Under the pieces are notes generated by a model that ran no database searches, was not told where the DNA came from, and saw only the letters and a list, made by a program, of their open reading frames with translations. The translations under genes were made by a program, and so were the position numbers. A stretch of DNA of 64,000 nucleotides from contig JBBQHP010000014.1 in NCBI GenBank assembly GCA_038324085.1, positions 33,317 to 97,316 of the forward strand, given 5' to 3'. This DNA comes from Ga0077523 sp038324085 (lineage in GTDB: Bacteria; Pseudomonadota; Gammaproteobacteria; Burkholderiales; Ga0077523). This document shows, one piece after another, positions 20,001 to 27,726 of this stretch (positions within the stretch are counted from its first letter, which is position 1; every line of letters starts with the position of its first letter).

Positions 20001-21594
20001 CCATCGGTTGTCGGCCCTGCGCCGCGACCTCGATCACGATCTTGCGCAGCGCTACCACGATCTGGTCGTGCAGCGGTCGTGGCTCACGCTCGGACAGCGG
20101 GCCACGCCGCGCGTGCGCGCGGCCTTGCAGGCGTACCTCAACGCGATCCAGAAGATCGGCAAAGGTACCGGCAAGCGGGCCGCCCGCTATCGGCAGGATG
20201 CGCGCGAGGCAGCCGCGGAAGCCAATGCCGCGGTGCCGTGCTGGATCATGCCGCACCACCGGGTGTCCGAATCGTTGCCGTCCGCGCTCGGCTGCTTCGA
20301 CCTCGTCATCATCGACGAGGCCTCGCAGTCCGATCTGTCGGCCCTGCCTGTGATGCTACGGGCGCGCAAGCTCCTGATCGTCGGTGACGATCGCCAGGTT
20401 TCCCCGGAAGGCGTCGGCCTGGAGGAACACCGCGTCAAGTCGGTGATGCAGCGCTTTCTCGGCGACCAGGTGCCGTTGTACCGCGCGCAGATGTCGCCCG
20501 AGCGTTCCATCTACGACCTGGCGAAGGTCGTGTTCGCCGGCAGCGGCGTGATGCTCAAGGAGCACTTCCGGTGCGTCGCGCCGATCATTGAATATTCGAA
20601 GCGCGAATTCTATGCGCACGAGCTGCGCCCGCTGCGCCTGCCGCGGGCCTCGGAGCGTATCGATCCGCCGCTGGTGGATGTGTGGATCCAGAACGCCGAG
20701 CGCAAGGACGACCTGAATCCGGCGGAAGCCGACTACATCCTCGGCGAGATCCGGCGCATCGTCGCCGACCCGAGGCTGCGCGGGCGCACGATCGGCGTGA
20801 TCTCGCTGCTGGGCGACAGCCAGGCGTTGCATATCTGGCAGCGGCTGGCGGAACTGTTTCCGCCCGACGTACTGCAGCGGCATGCAATCGCCTGCGGCGA
20901 CGCACGGACGTTCCAGGGCCGCGAGCGCGACATCATGTTCCTGTCGATGGTTTCGGCGCCGAACAACATCGGCGCGCCGCTGTCGCGCGACATGTTCGCA
21001 CAGCGTTTCAACGTGGCGGCATCGCGTGCGCGTGACCGCATGGTGCTGGTCCGGTCGGTGGACACCGACGACCTGTCCGAGGCCGACCGGCTGCGTCGCG
21101 GGCTGATCGCCCACTTCGCCCGTCCGTTCGCTCAGCACACCGAACTCGCAGGCGACCTGCGCGAGCGGTGCGAGTCGCCGATGGAGCGCGAACTTTTCGA
21201 CTGGCTGACGGCGCTGGGCTTTCGCGTCACGCCCCAGGCACGCGTGGGCGCCTATCGCATCGACCTGCTGGTGGAGGGGGCCGGCGACGCCCGCCTGGCC
21301 GTGCAATGCGATGGCGATCGCCACCAGGGTCCGGAGAGCTGGAACGAAGACATCCGCCGCCAGCGCGCACTCGAGCGCACCGGCTGGGTTTTCTGGCGTT
21401 GCTTCGCGACGGCGTTGGTGCTGCGTCGCCCGGCGGTCCTCGACGAACTGGCCGCGATGCTGGAGAGCCTCGGCATTCGCCCGGCCGGGACCGGTGCCGC
21501 AGCGCCCGACATCCACGTGGAAACGCGCAATGTGCGCGTGAAAGGCGTGCATTCGGCCGGCGTCGGCGGGGCCACGCCGGTCGGCTCACGCTAG
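17002..21594 (+). CDS. SF1 helicase fused to a Vsr/DUF559-type nuclease
   Basis: A 1530-residue protein of the UPF1-like (AAA_11/AAA_12) superfamily 1 group. Motif I is GPPGTGKTHT (about 417-426). Motif II is DEASQSD (about 1104-1110), followed by motif III LLIVGDDRQ. Motif V-like (TFQGRERDIMFL) and motif VI (NVAASRARDRMV) are also present. About 680 residues, partly helical, separate motifs I and II, an unusually large insertion. The C-terminal 110 residues resemble the REase_MTES_1575/DUF559 endonuclease fold: Glu in PMERE, Asp in YRIDLLV, then QCDGD, where the expected Glu of ECDG is Gln. The N-terminal 400 residues match no domain I recognise. The start MSMERS was chosen because upstream sequence is Arg-rich and non-conserved-looking. 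The gene stands alone; a role in phage defence or DNA repair is inferred from architecture only. Confidence 0.82.
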   Translation: MSMERSRLLALIEYVRQSARSRAKVVANVADHGRFLLFDHQAGGMEGLVLDTVADDGEEAVWMSVPRPPNPELPPRGQSAWLAPWLGVGDAVLAAPRLTAAVEGAALIAAGTHGDRRMQSTDIGQAARPSIIPDEIVRLADYPYRAEVERQLVRYLEQEWAPWAEFERGRRRRARLYVQLLTLQQELAGALVDGQLELVWGIGIGAWSHDGASATYPLVTCPVDLVFHPQTGAAEVRPRDVDPRLELDFYASIDCPGVARADRLAREYLASATVPVSPFEPASFEPMLAIARNCLDPDGAPDGPGESRLGIAPSWVLFARPRSASVLIQDLDRYAQLLQPADEEAPLPAAVAAFVTEPAAVAAAPVMPVFRGVSTVSQGPGAGPIAERGDLHFPKPYNDEQLRIVQLLETHDGVVVQGPPGTGKTHTIANIICHWLASGRRVLVSSMKDPALAVLREKLPAEMRPLAIALLASEQEGMQQFESSIRKIASEVQSIDPIAAEQRIAQLVAGMDVLHGRLARIDADLERWAHGNLVRIELESESVDPLDAAEALVRGGSNTDWLPDVFRAGPEFAPRFDDDDLAQLRAARVELGTDIVYVGRRLPPPDGFPDIRVMLQTHADLVRFAQLAQATRSADIPLIADPGQQTLVALHEIAASIDRIRQLRERIDAAGKRWMPDLATRLKAGVFGKECDLLESLGAELTGLNAERQVFLERTVNVPPKAERDGELMQAAENLAAGRRAFGLTGVFFRTEARTKLEQVEVNGEPPLGAAGWQHVVDYLRMLRKARELVARWNGLAAELGLDAVPVDDARAFALVLAEFGGYREVLTLTTEESVLVRETARLFPGWPRARRVAQDPAAMAELEHIIGHYLGTYRLGEVWLVKERLQRALEGASGRAVDDIRRFLDTVLGAPEVGEAAFLSAWSALMAELVRLAAQRDRLETVQAVTERVAASGAPDLAAVLRQPAVSGAPPFPPFDWREGWRRRRLQAHLDAVDSSDEFHRLSALRRDLDHDLAQRYHDLVVQRSWLTLGQRATPRVRAALQAYLNAIQKIGKGTGKRAARYRQDAREAAAEANAAVPCWIMPHHRVSESLPSALGCFDLVIIDEASQSDLSALPVMLRARKLLIVGDDRQVSPEGVGLEEHRVKSVMQRFLGDQVPLYRAQMSPERSIYDLAKVVFAGSGVMLKEHFRCVAPIIEYSKREFYAHELRPLRLPRASERIDPPLVDVWIQNAERKDDLNPAEADYILGEIRRIVADPRLRGRTIGVISLLGDSQALHIWQRLAELFPPDVLQRHAIACGDARTFQGRERDIMFLSMVSAPNNIGAPLSRDMFAQRFNVAASRARDRMVLVRSVDTDDLSEADRLRRGLIAHFARPFAQHTELAGDLRERCESPMERELFDWLTALGFRVTPQARVGAYRIDLLVEGAGDARLAVQCDGDRHQGPESWNEDIRRQRALERTGWVFWRCFATALVLRRPAVLDELAAMLESLGIRPAGTGAAAPDIHVETRNVRVKGVHSAGVGGATPVGSR

Positions 21595-21631
21595 CGCGAG
21601 CGCTGTCCGGAACGACACCGGGGAAACGATC

Positions 21632-21651
21632 GCCACCGGGGCCGGGGTGGC
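21632..21651. terminator. Weak hairpin between convergent genes
   Basis: GCCACC at 21632-21637 pairs with GGTGGC at 21646-21651 around a GC-rich loop. It lies between the stops of two convergent genes. No T-run follows, so this is only a possible terminator. Confidence 0.35.
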
Positions 21652-21669
21652 CGGCGCGAGCCGACGCCG

Positions 21670-22485
21670 CTACGGGGCCGGAATCCCGGCCAGCGCCAGG
21701 ATGCGTTCGGCCTTGAGGATGACCGGACGATCGACCATCCTGCCGTCCACGGCGATCGCGGCTCCCGAGGCCTTGGTCGCCGCGGCCAGCACGCGCGCGG
21801 CCCAGGCGAGTTCCACTTCTGTTGGCGTGAAGCATTCATTCACGAGCGGTACCTGGCGCGGATGGATGCACAGCTTGCCGCCGAAGCCCAGCCGTTTGCC
21901 GCGCAGCGTGTCGAACTGGAGCTGCTCCGGATCGTCGATCTCCGTACACACGCCGTCGACCGGCGGCGCGATCCCGGCCAGGCGCGAGATGAGAACCAGC
22001 TGGGAGCGGAAGAACAGCAGTTCCTCGCCGTCGCCGTCGATGCCGAGGTCGACCTGGAGATCGATGCTGCCGAACACGAGGCGATGCACGCCGCGGGCGC
22101 CGGCGATCTCGCGTGCGCGTGTGAAACCGATGGCCGTCTCGATCAACGGCAGCAACTGTCGGTCGCCCGAACTGGCCAGCGCGGCCACCGCGCCCGAGAC
22201 CATCTCGGCCTTGGGCAGGACGAAACCGGTGACGCCCGGGCTCGTGCACAGCGCCAGGTCGGCTTCGTGCCAGGGCGTGTCGGCGGCATTGACGCGGATC
22301 AGGACCGCCCGCTCGGGGTTCAACCAGAGGCGCAACGATTCGCGGGCGGCCTCCTTTTCGGCCGGAGGGACGGCATCCTCGAGATCCACGATGACGGCGT
22401 CGGCACCGGAACTGCAGGCGCGGTCGAAACGTTCCGGTCGATTGGCGGGTACGAACAGGTAAGAACGGGGCGTGGTGTTCGGCAT
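21670..22485 (-). CDS. HpcH/HpaI aldolase/citrate lyase (CitE-like) protein
   Basis: A 271-residue TIM-barrel protein of the CitE/CoA-ester lyase family. Visible landmarks are the N-terminal RSYLFVPANRPERF, the acidic VDLEDAVPPAEK, RVNA, the metal-ligand Glu in PLIETAIGF and Asp in FGSIDLQVDLG, and the late GKLCIHPRQ. Family members cleave or hydrolyse beta-hydroxyacyl-CoA esters such as citryl-, malyl- or citramalyl-CoA using Mg2+. No alpha subunit or acyl carrier of citrate lyase is nearby, so a stand-alone role is more likely. It faces away from the divergent tetR gene across 237 bases, so its promoter should be in that gap. Confidence 0.85.
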   Translation of the reverse strand: MPNTTPRSYLFVPANRPERFDRACSSGADAVIVDLEDAVPPAEKEAARESLRLWLNPERAVLIRVNAADTPWHEADLALCTSPGVTGFVLPKAEMVSGAVAALASSGDRQLLPLIETAIGFTRAREIAGARGVHRLVFGSIDLQVDLGIDGDGEELLFFRSQLVLISRLAGIAPPVDGVCTEIDDPEQLQFDTLRGKRLGFGGKLCIHPRQVPLVNECFTPTEVELAWAARVLAAATKASGAAIAVDGRMVDRPVILKAERILALAGIPAP

Positions 22486-22616
22486 GGCGCTGGCTCTCGT
22501 GCGGGGGTGCGGCGGTTTTGATCAACCCCCTATTGTTTCATGGTGCGGTGCGGGCGTGGAATCGCCAATTGGGCCGCGAGCCGGATCCCCGCCGCGGTGT
22601 CACGAGTCCCGACCTG

Positions 22617-22673
22617 TTGACTGTACCGGCTGGACGGTTTACATTTTTTCCAAACTATACCGGCTGGACGGTT
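22617..22673 (+). promoter_or_regulatory. tetR promoter with two tandem operators
   Basis: TTGACT (22617-22622) and TACATT (22640-22645) are spaced by 17 bases and form a plausible sigma-70 promoter. The 16-base unit TACCGGCTGGACGGTT occurs twice, at 22624-22639 (exactly filling the spacer) and at 22658-22673 (just downstream of the -10). Each unit is an imperfect palindrome (ACCG-6-CGGT). This is the layout expected for autorepression by the TetR protein encoded 50 bases downstream. Confidence 0.65.
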
Positions 22674-22722
22674 CGTCCTCCGGGCATATTCGTCTCACGG
22701 ATCCAGCAACGAAAGTATCGAC

Positions 22723-23268
22723 ATGACTCGGGAAAGCTCGCGCGATGCGATTCTCGATGCGGCGGAGGCCATCGTGCGTGAACAGGGCGCGGCTCACCTG
22801 ACCCTCGATGCAGCGGCGGACCGCGCCGGCCTCAGCAAAGGCGGCGTGCTCTACCACTTCCAGACCAAGGATGCGCTGCTCGTCGCGCTCGTCGAGCGCA
22901 TGACGCAGGCCTTCCAGGGCCTGTATGCCGAGACTCGGGCGCGCATGGGCGACGACCCCGAGCGCATGCTCGAGGCCTACATCGAGGCCGTGTTCTCGGC
23001 CGAAGAACGGCTCGGCAACACCTCCTGCTCGCTGATCCCGGCGCTTGCCTCGAATCCCGAACTGCTGGAACCGATCCGCAGTTTCTACAAGCACCACTTC
23101 GCGCAACTCGCGCACGTGCCGGTGGGCTGGGACCAGGCCGCGATCGTGACCCTGGCACTGGACGGGATGTGGCTGCTGGAGATGCTCGGCGTGTCTCCGC
23201 TCGGGCCGGAGGATGAAAAGCGGATCGCGAAGCTGCTCGCGCGTTTCGCGACGGAGAAGTTCCAATGA
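22723..23268 (+). CDS. TetR/AcrR-family repressor of the RND efflux operon
   Basis: A 181-residue regulator. The N-terminal helix-turn-helix (about 5-50) reads RDAILDAAEAIV, then AADRAGLSKGGVLYHF, typical of TetR/AcrR. The C-terminal ligand-binding part is all-helical and resembles the TetR_C group found with multidrug pumps. The adaptor gene follows directly, so the repressor is the first gene of the operon it probably controls. Two copies of a palindromic repeat in its promoter are the likely binding sites. The inducer is unknown. Confidence 0.9.
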   Translation: MTRESSRDAILDAAEAIVREQGAAHLTLDAAADRAGLSKGGVLYHFQTKDALLVALVERMTQAFQGLYAETRARMGDDPERMLEAYIEAVFSAEERLGNTSCSLIPALASNPELLEPIRSFYKHHFAQLAHVPVGWDQAAIVTLALDGMWLLEMLGVSPLGPEDEKRIAKLLARFATEKFQ

Positions 23269-23306
23269 CCGGCGGTAGCGCAGCACCGCGCACAGGGAGT
23301 TCTGGC

Positions 23307-24488
23307 ATGGCGAAGGCTTGGATCGGTATGGGCGCAGCGATCGCGATGTTCGTGCTGGCGGGTTGCGGCAAGAAGGACGAAGCGCCGGCGGCGCCGCCGC
23401 CGGGAGCGCCGGCAGCGGCGGTGACGGTGGCGCCGGCCGAGACGCGGCCGGTCACGGAAAGCGAAGAGTATCCGGCGCGCCTGGAGGCGGTGGAAAGAGT
23501 GGATGTGCGCTCCAGGGTGACCGGCTACATCCAGGCCGTGCACTTCCAGCAGGGCACCGAGGTGCACAAGGGCGACCTGCTGGTCACCATCGATCCGCGC
23601 GAGAACGAAGCCAAGGTGCATCGCGCGGAAGCCGACGTCGCCGCCTTCAAGACGCGCATCGATCTTGCCCGGATCGAACTCACGCGTTCGGAGAAGCTGA
23701 TGGCGAGCCAGGCCACGTCGCAGCGCGAACTCGACGAGAAGGCCGCGCAGGTGCAGGACCTCGAGGCATCGCTGCACGCGCTCCAGGCCACGCTCGATTC
23801 CGCGAGGCTCGACCTGTCGTTCACGCGGATCACCGCGCCGATCAGCGGAAGAGTGGGCAAGGCGGAGATCACGGCCGGCAACTACGTGCAGGCCACCGGT
23901 CCGGAATCGCCGTTGCTCACGACCATTGTCTCGTCCAATCCCATCTACGTGAGCTTCGAGGTCGACGAGCGCGTGTTCCAGAAATTCGCGCTGAAGGCGC
24001 GGGTGGGCGGCCGCAACGCCAAGCTCACCGTCGACGTGGGCCTCATGGGCGAGGACGACTTTCCGCACAAGGCGGTGCTCGACTACGTCGACAACCGGGT
24101 CGATCCATCCACGGGCAGCGTGCAGATGCGGGCCACGATGGACAATCGTGCCGGCCTGCTGACGCCGGGGCTCTATGCCCGCGTGCGGCTGTCCGATCCC
24201 GCGGGCGCGAACGAGGCGGTGGTCGTGCCGGAGCGCGCGATCGGCACCGACCAGGACCGCAAGTTCGTCTATGTGGTCGGAGACGACAAGAAGGCGCAGT
24301 ACCGGCCGGTGAAGATCGGCCAGGTGACCGACGGGATGCGCGTCGTGCATGACGGCCTCAAGGGCGGCGAGATGGTGATCGTCAACGGTCTGCTGCGTGT
24401 GCGGCCGGGACAGCCGGTGGCTGCGGAGCGCGAACAACCCGCGATCATTCCCGCGCCCGCCGCCGCCGCACCGGCCGAAAAGAAGTAG
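23307..24488 (+). CDS. RND efflux periplasmic adaptor (AcrA/MexA type) lipoprotein
   Basis: A 393-residue membrane-fusion protein. The start follows GGGAG and gives a clean lipoprotein signal (lipobox LAGC, Cys20); an earlier in-frame ATG overlapping the tetR stop would bury it. The order is typical: beta-barrel and lipoyl segments (RVDVRSRVTGYIQAVHF), a helical hairpin (about 85-165), a second lipoyl half (FTRITAPISGRVG) and a membrane-proximal domain ending in a Pro/Ala-rich tail. It connects the inner-membrane pump encoded next with the outer-membrane channel. Confidence 0.92.
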   Translation: MAKAWIGMGAAIAMFVLAGCGKKDEAPAAPPPGAPAAAVTVAPAETRPVTESEEYPARLEAVERVDVRSRVTGYIQAVHFQQGTEVHKGDLLVTIDPRENEAKVHRAEADVAAFKTRIDLARIELTRSEKLMASQATSQRELDEKAAQVQDLEASLHALQATLDSARLDLSFTRITAPISGRVGKAEITAGNYVQATGPESPLLTTIVSSNPIYVSFEVDERVFQKFALKARVGGRNAKLTVDVGLMGEDDFPHKAVLDYVDNRVDPSTGSVQMRATMDNRAGLLTPGLYARVRLSDPAGANEAVVVPERAIGTDQDRKFVYVVGDDKKAQYRPVKIGQVTDGMRVVHDGLKGGEMVIVNGLLRVRPGQPVAAEREQPAIIPAPAAAAPAEKK

Positions 24489-24494
24489 CCGACC

Positions 24495-27400
24495 ATGGAT
24501 CTTTCGCGCTTCTTCATCGATCGCCCGATCTTTGCGGCGGTCATCTCGATGTTCATCTTCATCGCCGGCTCGCTGTCGATCTCGCGGCTGCCGGTGGCCG
24601 AGTTTCCCGATGTGGTGCCGCCGTCGGTCCAGGTGCGCGCGCAGTATCCGGGCGCCAACCCGCAGGTGCTGGCCGAGACGGTGGCCGCGCCGCTCGAGGA
24701 GCAGATCAACGGGGTGGAGGACATGCTGTACATGTCCTCCCAGTCGACCGCGGACGGCTCGTACCAGCTCACCATCACCTTCATGGTGGGCACCGACATC
24801 GAACAGGCCGAGACGCAGGTACAGAACCGGCTGCAGCGCGCGTTGCCGCGCCTGCCGGAAGAAGTGCGGCGCATCGGCGTGGTCGCGCAGAAGAACTCGC
24901 CCAACATCACGATGGTGGTGAGCCTGGTTTCGCCGGACGGCCGCTACGACGAGCTGTACCAGCGCAACTATGCCGTGCTCAACATCAAGAACCGGCTCCA
25001 GCGCATCGAGGGCATGGGGCTCGTGGACGTGTTCGGCGGCGGCGACTACGCGATGCGGGTGTGGCTGCAGCCGCCGAAGCTCGCCTCCTATGGCCTGACC
25101 GTGACCGACGTGGTCGGCGCGATCCGCGAGCAGAACGTGCAGGTGGCCGCGGGCGTGTTGGGCGCGCCGCCGTCGGGCGGCACCTCGCAGTTCCAGTTGA
25201 ACGTGAACGTGAAGGGCCGCCTCGTCAACGAGCGCGAGTTCGGCGAGATCATGGTCAAGACCGGGCCGAAGGGCACGGTCCGGCTGAAGGACGTGGCCCG
25301 CATCGAGATGGGCGGCAGCACCTACACCCTGCGCAGCCTGCTGAACGGCAAGCCGTCGATCGCGGTGGCGGTGTTCCAGTCGCCCACCGCCAACGCGCTG
25401 TCGCTGTCGACCGAAGTGCGTGCCGCGATGAAGGAGCTGAAGCGCGATTTCCCGCCCGGGCTCGACTACGACATCGTCTATGACCCGACGCAGTTCGTGC
25501 GCTCGTCGATCAAGGCGGTGGTGGAGACGCTGTTCGAGGCGCTGGTGCTGGTCGTGATCGTCGTCATCGTGTTCCTGCAGACGTGGCGCGCGTCCATCAT
25601 TCCGCTCGTAGCCGTGCCGATCTCCATCGTCGGCACCTTCGGCCTGATGCTCGCCTTCGATTTCTCGATCAACACGCTGACCCTGTTCGGCATGGTGCTC
25701 GCGATCGGCATCGTGGTCGACGACGCCATCGTCGTGGTCGAGAACGTCGAGCGGAACATCGCCAACGGACTTTCGCCGCGCGCTGCGACGCACCAGGCCA
25801 TGAAGGAAGTGAGCGGCCCGATCATCGCGACCGCGCTGGTGCTCTGCGCGGTGTTCGTGCCGACCGCGTTCGTTTCGGGACTGACGGGCCAGTTCTACAA
25901 CCAGTTCGCGCTGACGATCGCCATTTCCACGATCATCTCGACGATCAATTCCCTGACCTTGTCGCCGGCCCTCGCGGCCGTGCTGCTCAAGCCGCACGGC
26001 GCGCGCAAGGACTTCTTCCAGCGCGGGATCGATGCCGTGCTCGGCTGGTTCTTCCGCGGCTTCAACCGCTTCTTCGGCTGGGCCTCGCTGCGCTACGAGC
26101 GCAGCGTCGGCGGGATCCTCGGCCGCAAGGCGATCGTGATGGCGATCTACGTGGTGTTGATCGGCTTCACCGTGTACATGTTCGGCAAGGTGCCGCAGGG
26201 CTTCGTACCGACCCAGGACAAGCAGTATCTGGTGGGCTTCGCCAAGCTGCCGGATGGCGCTTCGCTCGACCGCACCGAGGCCGTGATCCGGCGCATGACC
26301 CAGATCGGACTCAAGCATCCGGCCGTCAAGGACTCGGTGGCGTTCGCGGGCCTGTCCATCAACGGCTTCACCATCAGTCCGAGCGAGGGCATCGCGTTCT
26401 TCGGGCTGAAGGATTTCGACAAGCGTCACGGATTCGACGAATCGCTGTGGGGGACGTTCCAGAAGCTCAACGCGGACCTCCAGCAGATCCAGGACGGCTT
26501 CGTCATGGTGTTCCCGGCGCCCGCGGTGATGGGTCTCGGCGCCATCGGCGGGTTCCGCCTGCAGCTCGAGGATCGCGGCAACGTCGGCATGGTCGCGCTC
26601 GACGAGGCGCTGCAGCAGGCCATCGGCAAGGCCTACCAGACGAAGGAACTGGCGGGCGTGTTCTCGAGCTACACCATCAAGGTGCCGCAGATCTTCGCCG
26701 ACGTGGACCGCGAGAAGGCGAAGCGGATCGGGGTGGGCCTGGGCGACATCTTCGAGACGCTGCAGGTCAATCTGGGTTCGTTGTACGTGAACGACTTCAA
26801 TCGCTTCGGCCGCACCTACCAGGTGATCGTGCAGGCCGACGCACCGTACCGCATGCACGCGGAGAGCATCGGCACCTTGCAGACCCGCAGCCAGAGCGGG
26901 CAGATGGTGCAGCTCTCGTCGCTGCTCACTGCGCGGCCGAGCAACGGGCCGGACCGGGTGCAGCGCTACAACGCCTACGTGACCGCCGACATCAACGGCG
27001 GGGCGGCACCGGGCTACTCGTCGGGCGAAGCCCAGGAGGCCATCGCCAAGGTGCTCGACGAGACCTTGCCGAAGGGCATCGGCTACGAGTGGACCGATCT
27101 CACCTACCAGCAGATTCTCGCGGGCAACACGATGGTCTACGTGTTTCCGCTGTGCATCCTGCTCGTGTTCCTGGTGCTGGCTGCGCAATACGAAAGCCTG
27201 CGGCTGCCGCTCGCGGTCATCCTGATCGTGCCCATGTGCGTGCTGTTCGCGATCCTCGGTGTCTGGCTCACGGTCGGGCAGGGCACAGTCCTGGGCATCA
27301 TCCTGACGATTCTCGGAGCCAATTTCCCCTCGGGCGACAACAACATCTTCACCCAGATCGCGTTCCTGGTGCTGGTGGGGCTCGCGTCGAAGAACGCCAT

Positions 27401-27713
27401 CCTGATCGTCGAATTCGCGCGCGACATGGAACGCGAGGGCAAGAGCGTCTACGACGCGGCGCTGACGGCCTGCCGCCTGCGTCTGCGCCCGATCCTGATG
27501 ACCTCGTTCGCCTTCATCATGGGGGTGACTCCGCTGGTGCTCGCGCACGGCGCCGGTGCGGAGATGCGCCAGGCCATCGGCATCGCGGTGTTCTTCGGCA
27601 TGCTGGGCGTGACCTTCTTCGGCCTGTTCCTCACGCCGGTGTTCTACGTGCTGATGCGCGCCGGCGCCAAGCCGATGTTGCGCTCACCGTCGGCGTCCCC
27701 GGCAGCGCATTGA
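24495..27713 (+). CDS. HAE-1 family RND multidrug efflux pump (AcrB/MexB type)
   Basis: A full-length 1072-residue inner-membrane trimer subunit with twelve predicted helices and two large periplasmic loops. The N-terminus (FFIDRPIFAAVISMFIF) is diagnostic. Proton-relay residues are visible: the Asp pair in helix 4 (GIVVDDAIVVVENV) and Lys in helix 10 (GLASKNAILIVEFA). Phe/Met-rich pocket segments are not resolvable by eye, so substrate is not predicted. It exports drugs or lipophilic compounds with the adaptor upstream and the channel downstream. The frame is intact. Confidence 0.95.
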   Translation: MDLSRFFIDRPIFAAVISMFIFIAGSLSISRLPVAEFPDVVPPSVQVRAQYPGANPQVLAETVAAPLEEQINGVEDMLYMSSQSTADGSYQLTITFMVGTDIEQAETQVQNRLQRALPRLPEEVRRIGVVAQKNSPNITMVVSLVSPDGRYDELYQRNYAVLNIKNRLQRIEGMGLVDVFGGGDYAMRVWLQPPKLASYGLTVTDVVGAIREQNVQVAAGVLGAPPSGGTSQFQLNVNVKGRLVNEREFGEIMVKTGPKGTVRLKDVARIEMGGSTYTLRSLLNGKPSIAVAVFQSPTANALSLSTEVRAAMKELKRDFPPGLDYDIVYDPTQFVRSSIKAVVETLFEALVLVVIVVIVFLQTWRASIIPLVAVPISIVGTFGLMLAFDFSINTLTLFGMVLAIGIVVDDAIVVVENVERNIANGLSPRAATHQAMKEVSGPIIATALVLCAVFVPTAFVSGLTGQFYNQFALTIAISTIISTINSLTLSPALAAVLLKPHGARKDFFQRGIDAVLGWFFRGFNRFFGWASLRYERSVGGILGRKAIVMAIYVVLIGFTVYMFGKVPQGFVPTQDKQYLVGFAKLPDGASLDRTEAVIRRMTQIGLKHPAVKDSVAFAGLSINGFTISPSEGIAFFGLKDFDKRHGFDESLWGTFQKLNADLQQIQDGFVMVFPAPAVMGLGAIGGFRLQLEDRGNVGMVALDEALQQAIGKAYQTKELAGVFSSYTIKVPQIFADVDREKAKRIGVGLGDIFETLQVNLGSLYVNDFNRFGRTYQVIVQADAPYRMHAESIGTLQTRSQSGQMVQLSSLLTARPSNGPDRVQRYNAYVTADINGGAAPGYSSGEAQEAIAKVLDETLPKGIGYEWTDLTYQQILAGNTMVYVFPLCILLVFLVLAAQYESLRLPLAVILIVPMCVLFAILGVWLTVGQGTVLGIILTILGANFPSGDNNIFTQIAFLVLVGLASKNAILIVEFARDMEREGKSVYDAALTACRLRLRPILMTSFAFIMGVTPLVLAHGAGAEMRQAIGIAVFFGMLGVTFFGLFLTPVFYVLMRAGAKPMLRSPSASPAAH

Positions 27714-27726
27714 GCGGAGATTGACG

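Noticed and set aside
17110..20259. Long minus-strand open frame over the helicase gene
   Set aside because: Its composition is Arg/His-rich without domains, while the plus strand shows all SF1 helicase motifs.
23085..27548. Very long open frame (about 1487 codons) on the minus strand over the RND adaptor and pump genes
   Set aside because: It is an antisense shadow caused by high GC and codon bias; the translation is low-complexity His/Arg/Asp/Gln-rich and the plus strand encodes two clear RND proteins.
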